Below the pieces are notes generated by a model, which did no database searches, had not been told where the DNA came from, and saw only the letters and a program-made list of their open reading frames with translations. This document shows, piece by piece, positions 42,047 through 51,447 of a DNA stretch of 64,000 nucleotides (positions are counted from its first letter, which is position 1; each line of letters opens with the position of its first letter). This stretch comes from Sphingobacterium multivorum. GTDB taxonomy: Bacteria; Bacteroidota; Bacteroidia; Sphingobacteriales; Sphingobacteriaceae. A program made the translations under genes and the position numbers. The stretch spans positions 62,001 to 126,000 of the forward strand of contig NZ_UAUU01000011.1 of the NCBI RefSeq assembly GCF_900457465.1. Direction: 5' to 3'.

Positions 42047-43873
42047 TTACGATTTGTTTTTATTTTGTTGTGCTTGTTGTTGTGCACGCATCATTTCTTC
42101 CATTTTCGTTTGGAAGCTCGATTTTTTATCTGCTTTTGGATTCTTTTTATTTTCCTCCAATTTAGCTAAGATTTTCTCATCATTCACCATAGTGCGAATA
42201 ACCAACTGCGTTAAGAACGTAAATAATGCACTTAAGAAATAGTAGTAATTCAAACCCGCTGGGAAGCTATTCAAAACAAAGAAGAAAATCAACGGCATGA
42301 TATAGCCCATGTATTTCATTTGTCCTGTAGCACCAGATGTAGCGTTGTTATACCAGGTCGTTAACAGTGTTGTCAATGTCATCAAGATACACATCAACGA
42401 GATGTGGTTGAATGATCCAAAAATAGGTGCAAATGTGAATAGCGTATCATAAGTTGACATGTCCTTCATAAACAAGAAGCTTTGTCCTCTCAATTCAAAT
42501 AAATTTGGAAAGAAGTAGAAGAACGCAATGGTAAATGGCATTTGTAAGACGAGAGGAAGACATCCGCCAAGTGGATTCACACCGACCTGTTTGTACAGTT
42601 TCATTTGCTCCTGCTGCATCAACATTTGATTGTCTTCACCCACTTTTGCTTTGATCTCATCCAGCTGCGGTTTTAAAACACGCATTTTGGCCATAGAGAC
42701 ATAAGACTTGTAGGTCATTGGGGAAAGAATCAACTTCAACATCAATGTCAATAAAAGGATAACGATACCATAGCTCATATGGAAACCATCCAGGAAGTTG
42801 AATACAGGTACTGTAATCCATTGGTTGATCCAACGCATAGGCCCCCAACCCATATTGATAATCGATTGATAATCATTTCCTTCAGCCTTCAATACATTGT
42901 ATTGATTTGGTCCAAAGAAGAAGTTTAGGGAATAATTATTGTCCTTATGGTTATCAAATGCTAATTCCGCGTTTGTGTTGTAGAATTTAACGATATCGGT
43001 TTCTGACGCATGTTTTACATCCACTTTTGCATTGACAAAGCCATCTTTAGCGCTGAGGATACTAGAGAAGTAATGCTGCTTGAATGCAATCCATTGTACT
43101 TTTTTCTCCAATGCTTCATCAGCATCTTTTGATTCGGAAAGGTGATCTACTTTATTATCTTCTTTATAATACAGGGTAGATTTCTGTCTTTCCGATTCTA
43201 TGTTTTGCTCTTTCTGTCTCAACGTGGTGTTCCAGTTCAGGGTCAACGTTTTTTGACTCTGCGGAATTAAATTCTGTATCCCTTTTGTGTTAATGTCCAG
43301 TCCTACATTATAACCTTTGCCAGCAATCGAGTATACATATTCAATATATTGATCGGCACTGTAATTTAGTCGGAATTTTACAGATTGTTTACCCTCAGCA
43401 GAAACTTGGATATCCGAAGATTCTGTATTGAAGTATAAATCATTTGTTGATACATTTTGACCAGCTGCATTAAACTGAAAACCAAACTTGTTGTCGTCGC
43501 CATCAAAAAGCATCAACGGTTTTCCATTGAAATTCTTTTCGCCTTTTAGTTCTACGGATTTAACCTTACCACCTTTTGTACTGATTTTGGCAATGATTTT
43601 CTCGTTTTCAATCGTAATGACTTTCTCCGTTCCAAATTTTGTCGCGCCAAAAGGTTTTTTCAATTCCGCCGAATCAGCAATCACTGCTGTTTGTGCTGCT
43701 TTGGCTTTAGCGGTAGAGTCACTTTCGGCAAGCAGTCCTTTTTCGGTACGCGCTTTAGCCTCTTGTCTCGCTTGTTCTTGTTTGATTTCCGATTCTGAAG
43801 GCTTCATCAGGTAAAATGAACCAGTGATGATAGCAAACATCAGGACCAAACCAATTAGGGTATTTCTATCCAT
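42047..43873 (-). CDS. yidC: Membrane protein insertase YidC
   Basis: 608 residues, Gram-negative type. An N-terminal membrane anchor (MDRNTLIGLVLMFAIITGSF) leads a large periplasmic beta domain (about 60-350). The conserved 60KD_IMP core follows (about 370-580) with the five-helix bundle: MSYGIVILLLTLMLKLILSP, GGCLPLVLQMPFTIAFFYFF and MPLIFFFVLNSFPAGLNYYY. It inserts and folds inner-membrane proteins, alone or with SecYEG. A basic C-terminal tail (KMEEMMRAQQQAQQNKNKS) may contact ribosomes. Followed by pyrG on the same strand upstream. Confidence 0.97.
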   Translation of the reverse strand: MDRNTLIGLVLMFAIITGSFYLMKPSESEIKQEQARQEAKARTEKGLLAESDSTAKAKAAQTAVIADSAELKKPFGATKFGTEKVITIENEKIIAKISTKGGKVKSVELKGEKNFNGKPLMLFDGDDNKFGFQFNAAGQNVSTNDLYFNTESSDIQVSAEGKQSVKFRLNYSADQYIEYVYSIAGKGYNVGLDINTKGIQNLIPQSQKTLTLNWNTTLRQKEQNIESERQKSTLYYKEDNKVDHLSESKDADEALEKKVQWIAFKQHYFSSILSAKDGFVNAKVDVKHASETDIVKFYNTNAELAFDNHKDNNYSLNFFFGPNQYNVLKAEGNDYQSIINMGWGPMRWINQWITVPVFNFLDGFHMSYGIVILLLTLMLKLILSPMTYKSYVSMAKMRVLKPQLDEIKAKVGEDNQMLMQQEQMKLYKQVGVNPLGGCLPLVLQMPFTIAFFYFFPNLFELRGQSFLFMKDMSTYDTLFTFAPIFGSFNHISLMCILMTLTTLLTTWYNNATSGATGQMKYMGYIMPLIFFFVLNSFPAGLNYYYFLSALFTFLTQLVIRTMVNDEKILAKLEENKKNPKADKKSSFQTKMEEMMRAQQQAQQNKNKS

Positions 43874-43912
43874 TTTTAATAATTAAACTTAATTAATTGT
43901 ATCCTTCTATTA

Positions 43913-45523
43913 CTACTTTGATTTTTTGTTGGCCAAAGCAGCGGCTACAAAGCTAACAAAAAGTGGGTGAGGATTTGCAACAGTTGACTTTAATTCTGGA
44001 TGAAATTGTCCGGCAACGAAAAATGGATGGTTTTTCAATTCGACAATTTCAACTAATCCAGTCTCCGGGTTGAATCCTGAAGCAATCATTCCAGCTGCTT
44101 CATATTGTTTTAAATAGTCATTGTTAAATTCATAACGGTGACGGTGTCTTTCAGAAATTTTTGTTTTACCATAGATGGCAAAGGCTTTAGTTCCTTTTTT
44201 AATTTCGCAGTCGTAAGCACCTAAACGCATTGTACCGCCCATATTGGTGATATTCTTCTGTTCTTCCATCAAATTGATGACCGGATTGCTGGTGTTGGCA
44301 TCCATTTCAAAACTGTTGGCATCTTTTAACCCCAACACGTTTCTTCCGAATTCGATAACCGAACATTGCATACCTAAACAGATACCAAAGAACGGAATAT
44401 TATTTTCACGAACATACTGAATAGCATTTAGCTTGCCGTCCAAACCGCGTTCGCCGAATCCTGGAGCAACCAAAACTCCATCCATACCTTTTAGCTTTTC
44501 AGCAACATTTTCTTTTGTAACACTTTCAGCAGCAATATAGCTTACTTTTACTTTACATTCGTTTGTTGCTCCTGCATGGATAAATCCTTCGATAATGGAC
44601 TTGTAAGCATCTGGAAGTTCTACATATTTTCCAACCAAAGCAATATTCACTTCACTAGTTGGGTTTTTGAGTTTGCCAAGGAAGTTCTTCCAATTTTCTA
44701 AATCAGGCTCATTTTTGTTGGAAAGTTTTAGCTTTGTTAATGCTGTTTTATCAAGATTCTCCTTTAGCATCAGTAATGGAACGTCATAAATCGTCGACGC
44801 ATCGATAGATTCTACGACGGCGTTGATGTTGACATTACAGAATTGCGCTAATTTTTTACGGATTTCTTGTGATAATTTATGTTCAGTACGACACACTAGA
44901 ATATCTGGTTGTACACCATATTCCAATAATGTTTTTACTGAATGTTGCGTAGGTTTAGTTTTAAGCTCACCTGCAGCAGCTAGGTAAGGGACTAAAGTCA
45001 AATGGATAACCAGCGAATTATTGGCTCCTAATTCCCAGCGAAGTTGTCTTACGGCCTCCACAAAAGGTAAGGACTCAATATCGCCCACGGTTCCGCCCAA
45101 TTCAGTGATGATAATGTCATATTCACCAGACTCACCCAACAGTTGCATTCTGCGTTTTATCTCATCTGTGATATGGGGAATCACTTGAACAGTTTTTCCT
45201 AAATATGCACCTTCACGTTCTTGTTGGATAACGTGTTGATAGATGCGGCCTGTCGTGACGTTATTTGCTTGTGAAGTAGGGACGTTCAGGAAGCGCTCGT
45301 AATGACCTAAGTCAAGGTCTGTTTCAGCACCATCTTCCGTAACATAGCATTCTCCATGCTCATATGGATTTAATGTTCCTGGGTCGATGTTAATGTAAGG
45401 GTCGAATTTTTGAATGGTAACTTTATAGCCACGCGCCTGGAGAAGTTTAGCAAGGGAGGCAGCAATAATACCTTTCCCCAACGACGAAGTAACGCCGCCC
45501 GTAACAAAAATATATTTAGTCAT
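43913..45523 (-). CDS. pyrG: CTP synthase
   Basis: 536 residues. The synthetase domain begins MTKYIFVTGGVTSSLGKGI (Walker-type loop) and has ITELGGTVGDIESLPFVEAV. The glutamine amidotransferase domain (about 295-536) has the nucleophile Cys in FFGICLGMQCSV and the catalytic His/Glu in FVAGQFHPELKS. It makes CTP from UTP, ATP and glutamine. yidC follows 40 bases downstream, a common pairing in Bacteroidota. A -7-like element lies at 45592-45599. Confidence 0.97.
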   Translation of the reverse strand: MTKYIFVTGGVTSSLGKGIIAASLAKLLQARGYKVTIQKFDPYINIDPGTLNPYEHGECYVTEDGAETDLDLGHYERFLNVPTSQANNVTTGRIYQHVIQQEREGAYLGKTVQVIPHITDEIKRRMQLLGESGEYDIIITELGGTVGDIESLPFVEAVRQLRWELGANNSLVIHLTLVPYLAAAGELKTKPTQHSVKTLLEYGVQPDILVCRTEHKLSQEIRKKLAQFCNVNINAVVESIDASTIYDVPLLMLKENLDKTALTKLKLSNKNEPDLENWKNFLGKLKNPTSEVNIALVGKYVELPDAYKSIIEGFIHAGATNECKVKVSYIAAESVTKENVAEKLKGMDGVLVAPGFGERGLDGKLNAIQYVRENNIPFFGICLGMQCSVIEFGRNVLGLKDANSFEMDANTSNPVINLMEEQKNITNMGGTMRLGAYDCEIKKGTKAFAIYGKTKISERHRHRYEFNNDYLKQYEAAGMIASGFNPETGLVEIVELKNHPFFVAGQFHPELKSTVANPHPLFVSFVAAALANKKSK

Positions 45524-45591
45524 AACAATTAAAGGATTTTCAATTTTATGTGGTCAAAATGACCAATAATAGTTGCTTTATGTACGGGATA

Positions 45592-45599
45592 CAAAGATA
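45592..45599 (-). promoter_or_regulatory. -7 element of pyrG
   Basis: The reverse strand reads TATCTTTG, an exact TAnnTTTG match 69 bases before the pyrG start. Confidence 0.5.
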
Positions 45600-45646
45600 G
45601 CAATTTTTATTCAAAATCAGAATTGAAGATCGCTCGAATAATTAAA

Positions 45647-46732
45647 TTAAAAATAGATGTTACCTTGGCTATCGATTGTCGTCTTTAATGTAGGCTGTGC
45701 TTTTGACTTGATTTCAATGCGATAGAAATTAATACTGTTTGAAAATACAATCTCATAATTTTTTTGCTCATTTATAATTTCAGGATATAATTTGCTTAAC
45801 TCCTGAATTGACGTTGCATAACGTTTTTTATCGTTTCTATAGATCTGTTGCAGGTAAAAGATATTCCAGGTAACTTTTTCGAGCGCGAGGAATTGCTGGT
45901 CGATAGGTTGATGGTTTGCATCATCAACAAATTTTATATGTCCCCATCGCTCGGGGTAATGCATATTAACGAGGCCGATTGGAGACCATACCCAGTTCTC
46001 TTCAGCGAGCGTCTTACCCGTATTGTCTTTTCTCTTGCTGTAGGTGGTTTCGGTGTTGTCATAATGCCACTGAACGCGTGAGAAGTTTATCTTCCAGGTT
46101 TCATTTACTTTGATCTGATTTCCTTCGCCAAAGTATTTTAGACTTTTTACAGGTATTTTCATTTCCACAGTCCAAAATTCATCCTTGTCTTGTGGATTGT
46201 TGATGGACCCGGCATGATAGACTGCAGTTTCAATATCTTTTGTGTCCCAATTTAGATTAGCCCTACCGCCAAAGCGATAAGGTTTAGTCATCAAAAGATC
46301 CATAACTGTATTTAATGCATTTATTTCAATCTCTATATATTCCGGAGAGAATAGATTTGGCTTGAGAAAGATCTCAAAATCATTGTCATGATAGATGATT
46401 GTATCTTTCTGTCTTAAATATCCTTTGATATGAGGTTCTTGAAGCTTGGCAAAAAGATAAAGGTTTTCTTTATCCCAAAGCATCTTGACTTGCGTCTTAA
46501 AAGTAGGAACAGGCTTATTTAATCCCTCAATATCCTTAAAAGAGTCTGTCCATGGCGCTTTTGACCAGGAAGCCTCATCGTCCTTTCCGTCAATCGTGAT
46601 TGCATCTGTTGCTGGGTGTACATAATAGGTTTCAGGGCGCGACTGTAACTGAAGAAATTCATTCAGATTCCGTTGTGCAAAAGTAAAGGTCGGATAGCTT
46701 ATAAAAGCAAGGATAAAAGCTATAATTCTCAT
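45647..46732 (-). CDS. Secreted carbohydrate-binding family 9-like protein
   Basis: 361 residues with a signal peptide (to about 20, ending TFAQR). The body is a CBM9/DUF1083-type beta sandwich: ITIDGKDDEASWSKAPWTDS at the start, VKMLWDKENLYLFAKLQEPH, DNDFEIFLKPN and WKINFSRVQWHYDN. Such proteins bind carbohydrate or sit next to glycan-processing systems in Bacteroidota. No catalytic signature seen. A unit with no linked partner; the terminator at 46974 belongs to rplS. Confidence 0.82.
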   Translation of the reverse strand: MRIIAFILAFISYPTFTFAQRNLNEFLQLQSRPETYYVHPATDAITIDGKDDEASWSKAPWTDSFKDIEGLNKPVPTFKTQVKMLWDKENLYLFAKLQEPHIKGYLRQKDTIIYHDNDFEIFLKPNLFSPEYIEIEINALNTVMDLLMTKPYRFGGRANLNWDTKDIETAVYHAGSINNPQDKDEFWTVEMKIPVKSLKYFGEGNQIKVNETWKINFSRVQWHYDNTETTYSKRKDNTGKTLAEENWVWSPIGLVNMHYPERWGHIKFVDDANHQPIDQQFLALEKVTWNIFYLQQIYRNDKKRYATSIQELSKLYPEIINEQKNYEIVFSNSINFYRIEIKSKAQPTLKTTIDSQGNIYF

Positions 46733-46973
46733 CAAGATACAGTTTGATTTTTAACGGCAGCAAAGTGAAGATGGAACAAAATTAGGATGTTTTTAACTAT
46801 TGTGATCATCTACGATTCTACCTTTCAGATACGAAGCTAAAAGTAAGTAAAATGTTTTAGCGCGGCAAAGAGGAGGGTGTGATTTTAGGAAACAATATAT
46901 AATTGTCCTAAATTTATTACAGAAGCAGTGGTTTGTATGACCTGCGTTTTGGAAGCTACGGGTGGTAGGGTAT

Positions 46974-47008
46974 AAAAAAAGGCTTTGAATGATTTCAAAG
47001 CCTTTTTT
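46974..47008 (-). terminator. Terminator after rplS
   Basis: AAAGGCTTTGAA-TGA-TTTCAAAGCCTTT with a T7 run on either strand. The remaining intergenic bases 46733-46973 hold nothing I recognise. Confidence 0.8.
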
Positions 47009-47027
47009 TATGCCGTGGTAGTCGTAA

Positions 47028-47375
47028 TTAGATTCTTTTCGATTTAATACGAGCAGCTTTACCAGTAAGGCCGCGTAAATAGAATAATTTCGCGCGACGA
47101 ACTTTACCGTAGCTGTTTACTTCAATTTTTTCAATGTTTGGTGAGTTTACAGGGAAAATACGTTCAACACCTACACCGTTTGAGATTTTACGAACGGTAA
47201 AAGTAGCGTTAGCACCTTCGCTGTTTAATTGAATTACTACACCTTGGTACACCTGTACACGCTCCTTATTTCCTTCGCGAATTTTATAATGAACGCTGAT
47301 GGTATCTCCAGCTTTGAAAGCGGGAATTTCATTCTTTACTACCGCTTGTTCTTCTACAAATTTTACTAAATCCAT
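47028..47375 (-). CDS. rplS: 50S ribosomal protein L19
   Basis: 115 residues, the standard L19 length. Landmarks are FKAGDTISVHYKIREGNKER, VQVYQGVVI, FTVRKISNGVGVERIFPVNS and the basic tail RAKLFYLRGLTGKAARIKSK. L19 sits at the 30S-50S interface. Here it stands alone rather than with rpsP-rimM-trmD. Confidence 0.97.
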   Translation of the reverse strand: MDLVKFVEEQAVVKNEIPAFKAGDTISVHYKIREGNKERVQVYQGVVIQLNSEGANATFTVRKISNGVGVERIFPVNSPNIEKIEVNSYGKVRRAKLFYLRGLTGKAARIKSKRI

Positions 47376-47717
47376 GATTTCGAGTAATTATTAACGATTT
47401 ATATCCTGTAAAAATCGGAATGCAATATTACGACTTATTTTCTGAATATAAAAATACTTTTTTAAAAAACTATTGACTGATATTCAAATCGGATGCAAAG
47501 ATATGAAAATGAAATGGATAATCTAAAGATATTTTGAATATTCCTTTGTAGGCTATATGGAAAGGGTTTTTGATTGCTAAATTCAATAGAATATATTCTT
47601 TTGATAAAAATATTATGCAATCAATCAGCTGTTTAGTGATTAATTTTCTATAGGGTGTTGACAAAGTCAAAAAATGATTCGATATTTGTGCCACACAAAA
47701 CAAAGGTGATACCTTTT

Positions 47718-47791
47718 CGGGGTGTAGCGTAGCCCGGTATCGCGCCACATTTGGGATGTGGAGGTCGTAGGTTCGAATCCTGCCACCCCGA
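47718..47791 (+). tRNA. tRNA-Pro (TGG), copy 1
   Basis: 74 nt: acceptor CGGGGTG/CACCCCG, anticodon stem CCACA/TGTGG with loop TTTGGGA giving TGG, T arm GTAGG-TTCGAAT-CCTGC, discriminator A. The leader (47685-47717) and terminator match those of copies 2 and 3. The interval 47376-47684 holds no supported gene; the open frame on the reverse strand there lacks coding character. Confidence 0.93.
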
Positions 47792-47794
47792 CTT

Positions 47795-47825
47795 AAAAGC
47801 TCTAACGAAAGTTAGAGCTTTTTTT
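47795..47825 (+). terminator. Terminator of tRNA-Pro copy 1
   Basis: AAAAGCTCTAAC-GAAA-GTTAGAGCTTTTTTT, a perfect stem with T7. It lies 12 bases before the end of the convergent FtsX-type gene. Confidence 0.85.
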
Positions 47826-47836
47826 GTATCCTCTTT

Positions 47837-50212
47837 TTATTCGTCCCGTAAGCTGTTTATAGGATTAGCTATGGCTGTTCGGATAGCCTGCCAACTTACT
47901 GTAATTAATGCGATGCCTATTGTTACTAGTCCCGCCAGCACAAACATCCACCATTGGATCTCGATGCGGTAAGCAAAGTCTTCCAGCCATTTGTTCATGG
48001 TTAGCCAGGCGATCGGCGAGGCGATTATCAAGGCAATTAATACGGGTTTTATAAAATCTCTGGACAGTAATGTAGTGACACCCGATACCGAAGCGCCAAG
48101 CACCTTGCGAATTCCGATCTCTTTGTTTCGTTTGGCAGCCGTAAATGAGGCTAAACCATAGAGGCCTAGGCACGCGATAAATATGGCCAATCCAGAAAAA
48201 AGACTGAGTATACGTTGTTGCCTAAGATCAGTTTTGTACAGCATATCGAATTTCTGGTCCAAAAAACTGTATTCAAACGGATATAATGGGGCTACTTTCC
48301 CAAATGCGGTTCTAATAGTTTTTAGGGCTGCAGGGAAATCTTTTGTGTTTAAGCGGATAAGGGCTACCCTTAGATCATCAGAAGGGGCAACAACTAATGC
48401 ATCCATGTTTTCTTTTAGGGATAGGAAGTTAAAATCATCAATTACACCAATGATTGTCCGGGGGGATTGATCGCGGATCGTATTTTTTATCCATTTGCCA
48501 ATGGCCTGTTCGGGAGTAAATCCAAGCATCGATGCTGCAGTACGATTGACTAATACAGCCCTAGTGGAGTCGGTCGGGTGTTGTATTGAAAAGTTTCGGC
48601 CTGCTATTATTTTGAGTTTCAACGTACTTACATAGTCAAAATCAGTGAACTCTGTCCTTGACTTCCACTTCTCACCGTTCTTTCCTTCGACCTCGAATGT
48701 GTGGCTATCGAAGAAGCCGCCCGGTTCACCGGACATAAAGGAGACCGATGCAATATCACTGCTCACAGATAATTCGTTTTTGAATGTACGAAGGTTGTTG
48801 TACAGTTCTTCATTGTCTATTGGAATAACCACAGTCTGTTGGTTGTCGTAGCCGAGCCCTAGTTCTTTTACATATTTCATCTGCTTGGAGATAATCAGTG
48901 TACCGATGATAAGTAAAATGGATATGCTGAATTGGAATACAACCAGCGTATGTCGGAACAGTGTGCCGCCCTTGCCGAAGCGCAATTTGCCTTTTAATGC
49001 CTGTATAGGGGAGAAGGTCGAAAGGTATAATGCGGGGTAACTTCCCGCTAATAGACCTACTATAATGATAACTGCAATCAAAAAAATATAGATCGGCCAT
49101 GAATTCCATGGGACTGTTAGGCTGTATCCCAATAGTTGATTATATACAGGCATGAGTAGTTGCAACAGACACATGGCGAGTGCGCAGGATATGCTGGTTA
49201 ATAAAATGGATTCTCCGATAAACTGTCCCATTAATTGAAGACGTCGAGCGCCAAGTACCTTTCTTAAACCAACTTCTTTTGATCGGTCAACTGCACGTAT
49301 TGTTGAGAGATTCATGAAATTGATGCAGGCGATAATCAATATAAGTATGGCGATGGAAAGAAAAATGTAAATAACCTTTTTGTCGCCATGTTTTGCGCTG
49401 TCAAATGCGCTGTGGGATTCAAGATAGACGTCTCGTAGCGGTGTAAGCGCAAGATCAAAATGAATGCCCATATTGGTAGAAACTGCTTTCATATGCCTAT
49501 TCATGAAATCAGGAAACTGCTTTTCCAATTGCCTAGCATCCTTATGTTCGTCAAGTAAGATGTAAGTGAATAAATTGTTGTTTTGCCAGGCTTTAAAGGG
49601 TTCGGTATCGAGATAATTGGATAAGGGGATAATGAGATCAAAATCCAGATGCGAATTGACCGGAAGATCTTTAGCGATCCCAGTAACGGTTAATTGTTTA
49701 TTTTTATCAAGCTGTAGTATTTTACCGATGGGATTCTCATCTCCAAAATATTTTTTCGCAGTTTTTTCCGTTAATACAACACTTGTTGGATTTTTTAAAA
49801 CAGTCATTGGATTTCCCTTGATGAGCGGAAAACTAAATAGTTCAAAGAAATCGTCATCTGCAATAAAGAGTTTCTTTTCATTGAATGCGATATTGCCAAA
49901 AGAGAATAACCCATTGGCAGGCATTACCCGTACAGCTTTTTTGATATCATCCGGATAATCGGTTATTAAGGCGGTGGCATAGGGTGCAGATAAATAAGGA
50001 GCGCGGTCTTTGGTGTTGTCAAAGCCACGCATGACCCGATAGATCCGGTCACCTTGGCTGTGAAACTTGTCGAAGCTAAACTGATTGGCGATAAACAGGA
50101 ATATCATTGCGCAGACGGTGATGCCTATTGTTAAGCCAAGGATATTGATAAAGGAAAAAACCTTGTTCTTAATAAGGTTTCTCCAGGCGATTTGGAAATA
50201 GGTCTTTATCAT
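47837..50212 (-). CDS. FtsX/MacB-type ABC transporter permease
   Basis: 791 residues with two copies of the MacB_PCD-FtsX module. Membrane helix 1 is at about 20-42 (FSFINILGLTIGITVCAMIF), followed by a periplasmic domain. Helices at about 285-430 include SKEVGLRKVLGARRLQLMGQ, then a second periplasmic domain and a second set of helices at about 670-785 with NKEIGIRKVLGASVSGVTTL. Bacteroidota encode many such paired-FtsX proteins, often linked to two-component sensing and stress. No ATPase or regulator adjoins, so the partner is encoded elsewhere. The gene lies between tRNA-Pro copies 1 and 2. Confidence 0.88.
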   Translation of the reverse strand: MIKTYFQIAWRNLIKNKVFSFINILGLTIGITVCAMIFLFIANQFSFDKFHSQGDRIYRVMRGFDNTKDRAPYLSAPYATALITDYPDDIKKAVRVMPANGLFSFGNIAFNEKKLFIADDDFFELFSFPLIKGNPMTVLKNPTSVVLTEKTAKKYFGDENPIGKILQLDKNKQLTVTGIAKDLPVNSHLDFDLIIPLSNYLDTEPFKAWQNNNLFTYILLDEHKDARQLEKQFPDFMNRHMKAVSTNMGIHFDLALTPLRDVYLESHSAFDSAKHGDKKVIYIFLSIAILILIIACINFMNLSTIRAVDRSKEVGLRKVLGARRLQLMGQFIGESILLTSISCALAMCLLQLLMPVYNQLLGYSLTVPWNSWPIYIFLIAVIIIVGLLAGSYPALYLSTFSPIQALKGKLRFGKGGTLFRHTLVVFQFSISILLIIGTLIISKQMKYVKELGLGYDNQQTVVIPIDNEELYNNLRTFKNELSVSSDIASVSFMSGEPGGFFDSHTFEVEGKNGEKWKSRTEFTDFDYVSTLKLKIIAGRNFSIQHPTDSTRAVLVNRTAASMLGFTPEQAIGKWIKNTIRDQSPRTIIGVIDDFNFLSLKENMDALVVAPSDDLRVALIRLNTKDFPAALKTIRTAFGKVAPLYPFEYSFLDQKFDMLYKTDLRQQRILSLFSGLAIFIACLGLYGLASFTAAKRNKEIGIRKVLGASVSGVTTLLSRDFIKPVLIALIIASPIAWLTMNKWLEDFAYRIEIQWWMFVLAGLVTIGIALITVSWQAIRTAIANPINSLRDE

Positions 50213-50647
50213 ACTTTTTGTTATAAGTGTTCATTCTGAACTTATGGTAATCAATCCCGTTGAAGGATAGGTTGATTTCTATTTTGAAAAAAATGTTCAA
50301 TGGATCAATTTCAAAAAAGCGGCCAAAGGGCTAAAGTATTTTTAGTCAATAGATTGTATTCTTTCTTTTTGTGGTTAAAGTGTTTGGATTCGAACACTTC
50401 ATGTTCATATTCGAACAGGCTACAGTGGGGAGGTCAAAAAGATTTTAATTGACAGGTGAGCGCTTGATCGAAGTGACAAATATTCGAAATAGCATTAGAT
50501 TTGATGTATAAAGGAGAGCTATGTATCGTCAGGGCAAAGAGTATGTCGCAATATAACAACTTGTTAGTTTTATTTTATGTTTTTCATTTGCAAATAATTT
50601 GTAAGAAGCGTATATTTGTGCCACACAAAACAAAGGTGATACCTTTT

Positions 50648-50721
50648 CGGGGTGTAGCGTAGCCCGGTATCGCGCCACATTTGGGATGTGGAGGTCGTAG
50701 GTTCGAATCCTGCCACCCCGA
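50648..50721 (+). tRNA. tRNA-Pro (TGG), copy 2
   Basis: Identical to copy 1 over 74 nt, anticodon TGG. Promoter: TTTG then a 20-base spacer to TATATTTG (50611-50618). The 435-base interval 50213-50647 holds no gene I can support. Confidence 0.93.
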
Positions 50722-50725
50722 CTAG

Positions 50726-50757
50726 AAAAGCTCTAACGAAAGTTAGGGCTTTTTTTT
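50726..50757 (+). terminator. Terminator of tRNA-Pro copy 2
   Basis: AAAAGCTCTAAC-GAAA-GTTAGGGCTTTTTTTT; the stem carries one G-T relative to copy 1. Confidence 0.8.
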
Positions 50758-50762
50758 GTTTC

Positions 50763-50792
50763 AGGGTAGGAATGCGAACCTACGGCCTTTAG
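50763..50792 (-). repeat. Inverted, decayed fragment of the tRNA-Pro T arm
   Basis: The top strand reads AGGAATGCGAACCTACGGCC, close to the reverse complement of the tRNA-Pro T-arm/variable region (AGGATTCGAACCTACGACC). It follows copy 2, and a similar relic follows copy 3. No intact cloverleaf. Confidence 0.5.
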
Positions 50793-51055
50793 GGTGTTAT
50801 TTAGATTGATCCGGAGGAAACTCAGTCAGGGCCAGCCAATCCCGCTATTTTAGCTAGCCAAGTGTTAACTTCGCTATTCAGGGCAGTCATGCTGGTTTTT
50901 AAAATTATTATGGATCGAAATCGATATGTGTTTTATATGTTTTGTAAATTATTTTACAATAAGTCAGCTTGTTAGGTGTTATGTAGAGAATATTTTTGAA
51001 AAAAACATATTTTTAATTTACTTTTGTGCCACACAAAACAAAGGTGATACCTTTT

Positions 51056-51129
51056 CGGGGTGTAGCGTAGCCCGGTATCGCGCCACATTTGGGATGTGGA
51101 GGTCGTAGGTTCGAATCCTGCCACCCCGA
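51056..51129 (+). tRNA. tRNA-Pro (TGG), copy 3
   Basis: Identical to copies 1 and 2 over 74 nt, anticodon TGG. The promoter has an exact TAnnTTTG (TACTTTTG, 51019-51026). The interval 50793-51018 holds nothing else I recognise; open frames that cross this tRNA are artefacts. Confidence 0.93.
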
Positions 51130-51133
51130 CTAG

Positions 51134-51165
51134 AAAAGCTCTAACGAAAGTTAGGGCTTTTTTTG
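51134..51165 (+). terminator. Terminator of tRNA-Pro copy 3
   Basis: Same stem as copy 2 (GCTCTAAC-GAAA-GTTAGGGC) followed by a T run. Confidence 0.8.
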
Positions 51166-51167
51166 TT

Positions 51168-51279
51168 TCAGGGCAGGGTGCGAACGTACGACCTTTTAAG
51201 ATATTAGTAGGTTCGATCCGTAGGAGGCTCAGGGGGGGTGTTTGGGGAAAGTGCGGCTGAGTCAATCCTGCCACCCCGA
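51168..51279. repeat. Decayed tRNA-Pro fragments, with an intact 3'-end copy
   Basis: 51168-51195 is an inverted T-arm fragment (GCAGGGTGCGAACGTACGACC). 51208-51219 is TAGGTTCGATCC in direct orientation, and AATCCTGCCACCCCGA at 51264-51279 repeats the last 16 bases of tRNA-Pro exactly. These lie in the 318-base gap before the helicase gene. They look like a dead fourth tRNA copy or a tRNA-type attachment-site duplication. Confidence 0.5.
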
Positions 51280-51283
51280 TAAA

Positions 51284-51310
51284 ATCCACTGGTAATCAGT
51301 GGCTTTTTCT
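51284..51310. terminator. Hairpin terminator downstream of tRNA remnants
   Basis: CCACTG-GTAAT-CAGTGG followed by CTTTTTC. It could end a transcript from the tRNA-Pro side. Confidence 0.6.
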
Positions 51311-51447
51311 ATTTTTGGATATATTTCGGACAAATTTCCCTTGTTTTTTAAAGCTTGTAAAGTTAAGAAAAGTGGGATTCATGATACACGTACTTAAATA
51401 TCCACCAATAGCACACGGTGCTGACCTAAACCTTAAACTTATTTTTC

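Noticed and set aside
47470..47748. 92-codon reverse-strand frame upstream of tRNA-Pro copy 1
   Set aside because: No ribosome-binding site or coding pattern; it overlaps the tRNA promoter, leader and tRNA body.
50972..51289. Open frame on the reverse strand across tRNA-Pro copy 3
   Set aside because: It is the antisense reading of a tRNA gene and terminator; tRNA-derived frames with VAGFEPTTST-like text recur as false genes.
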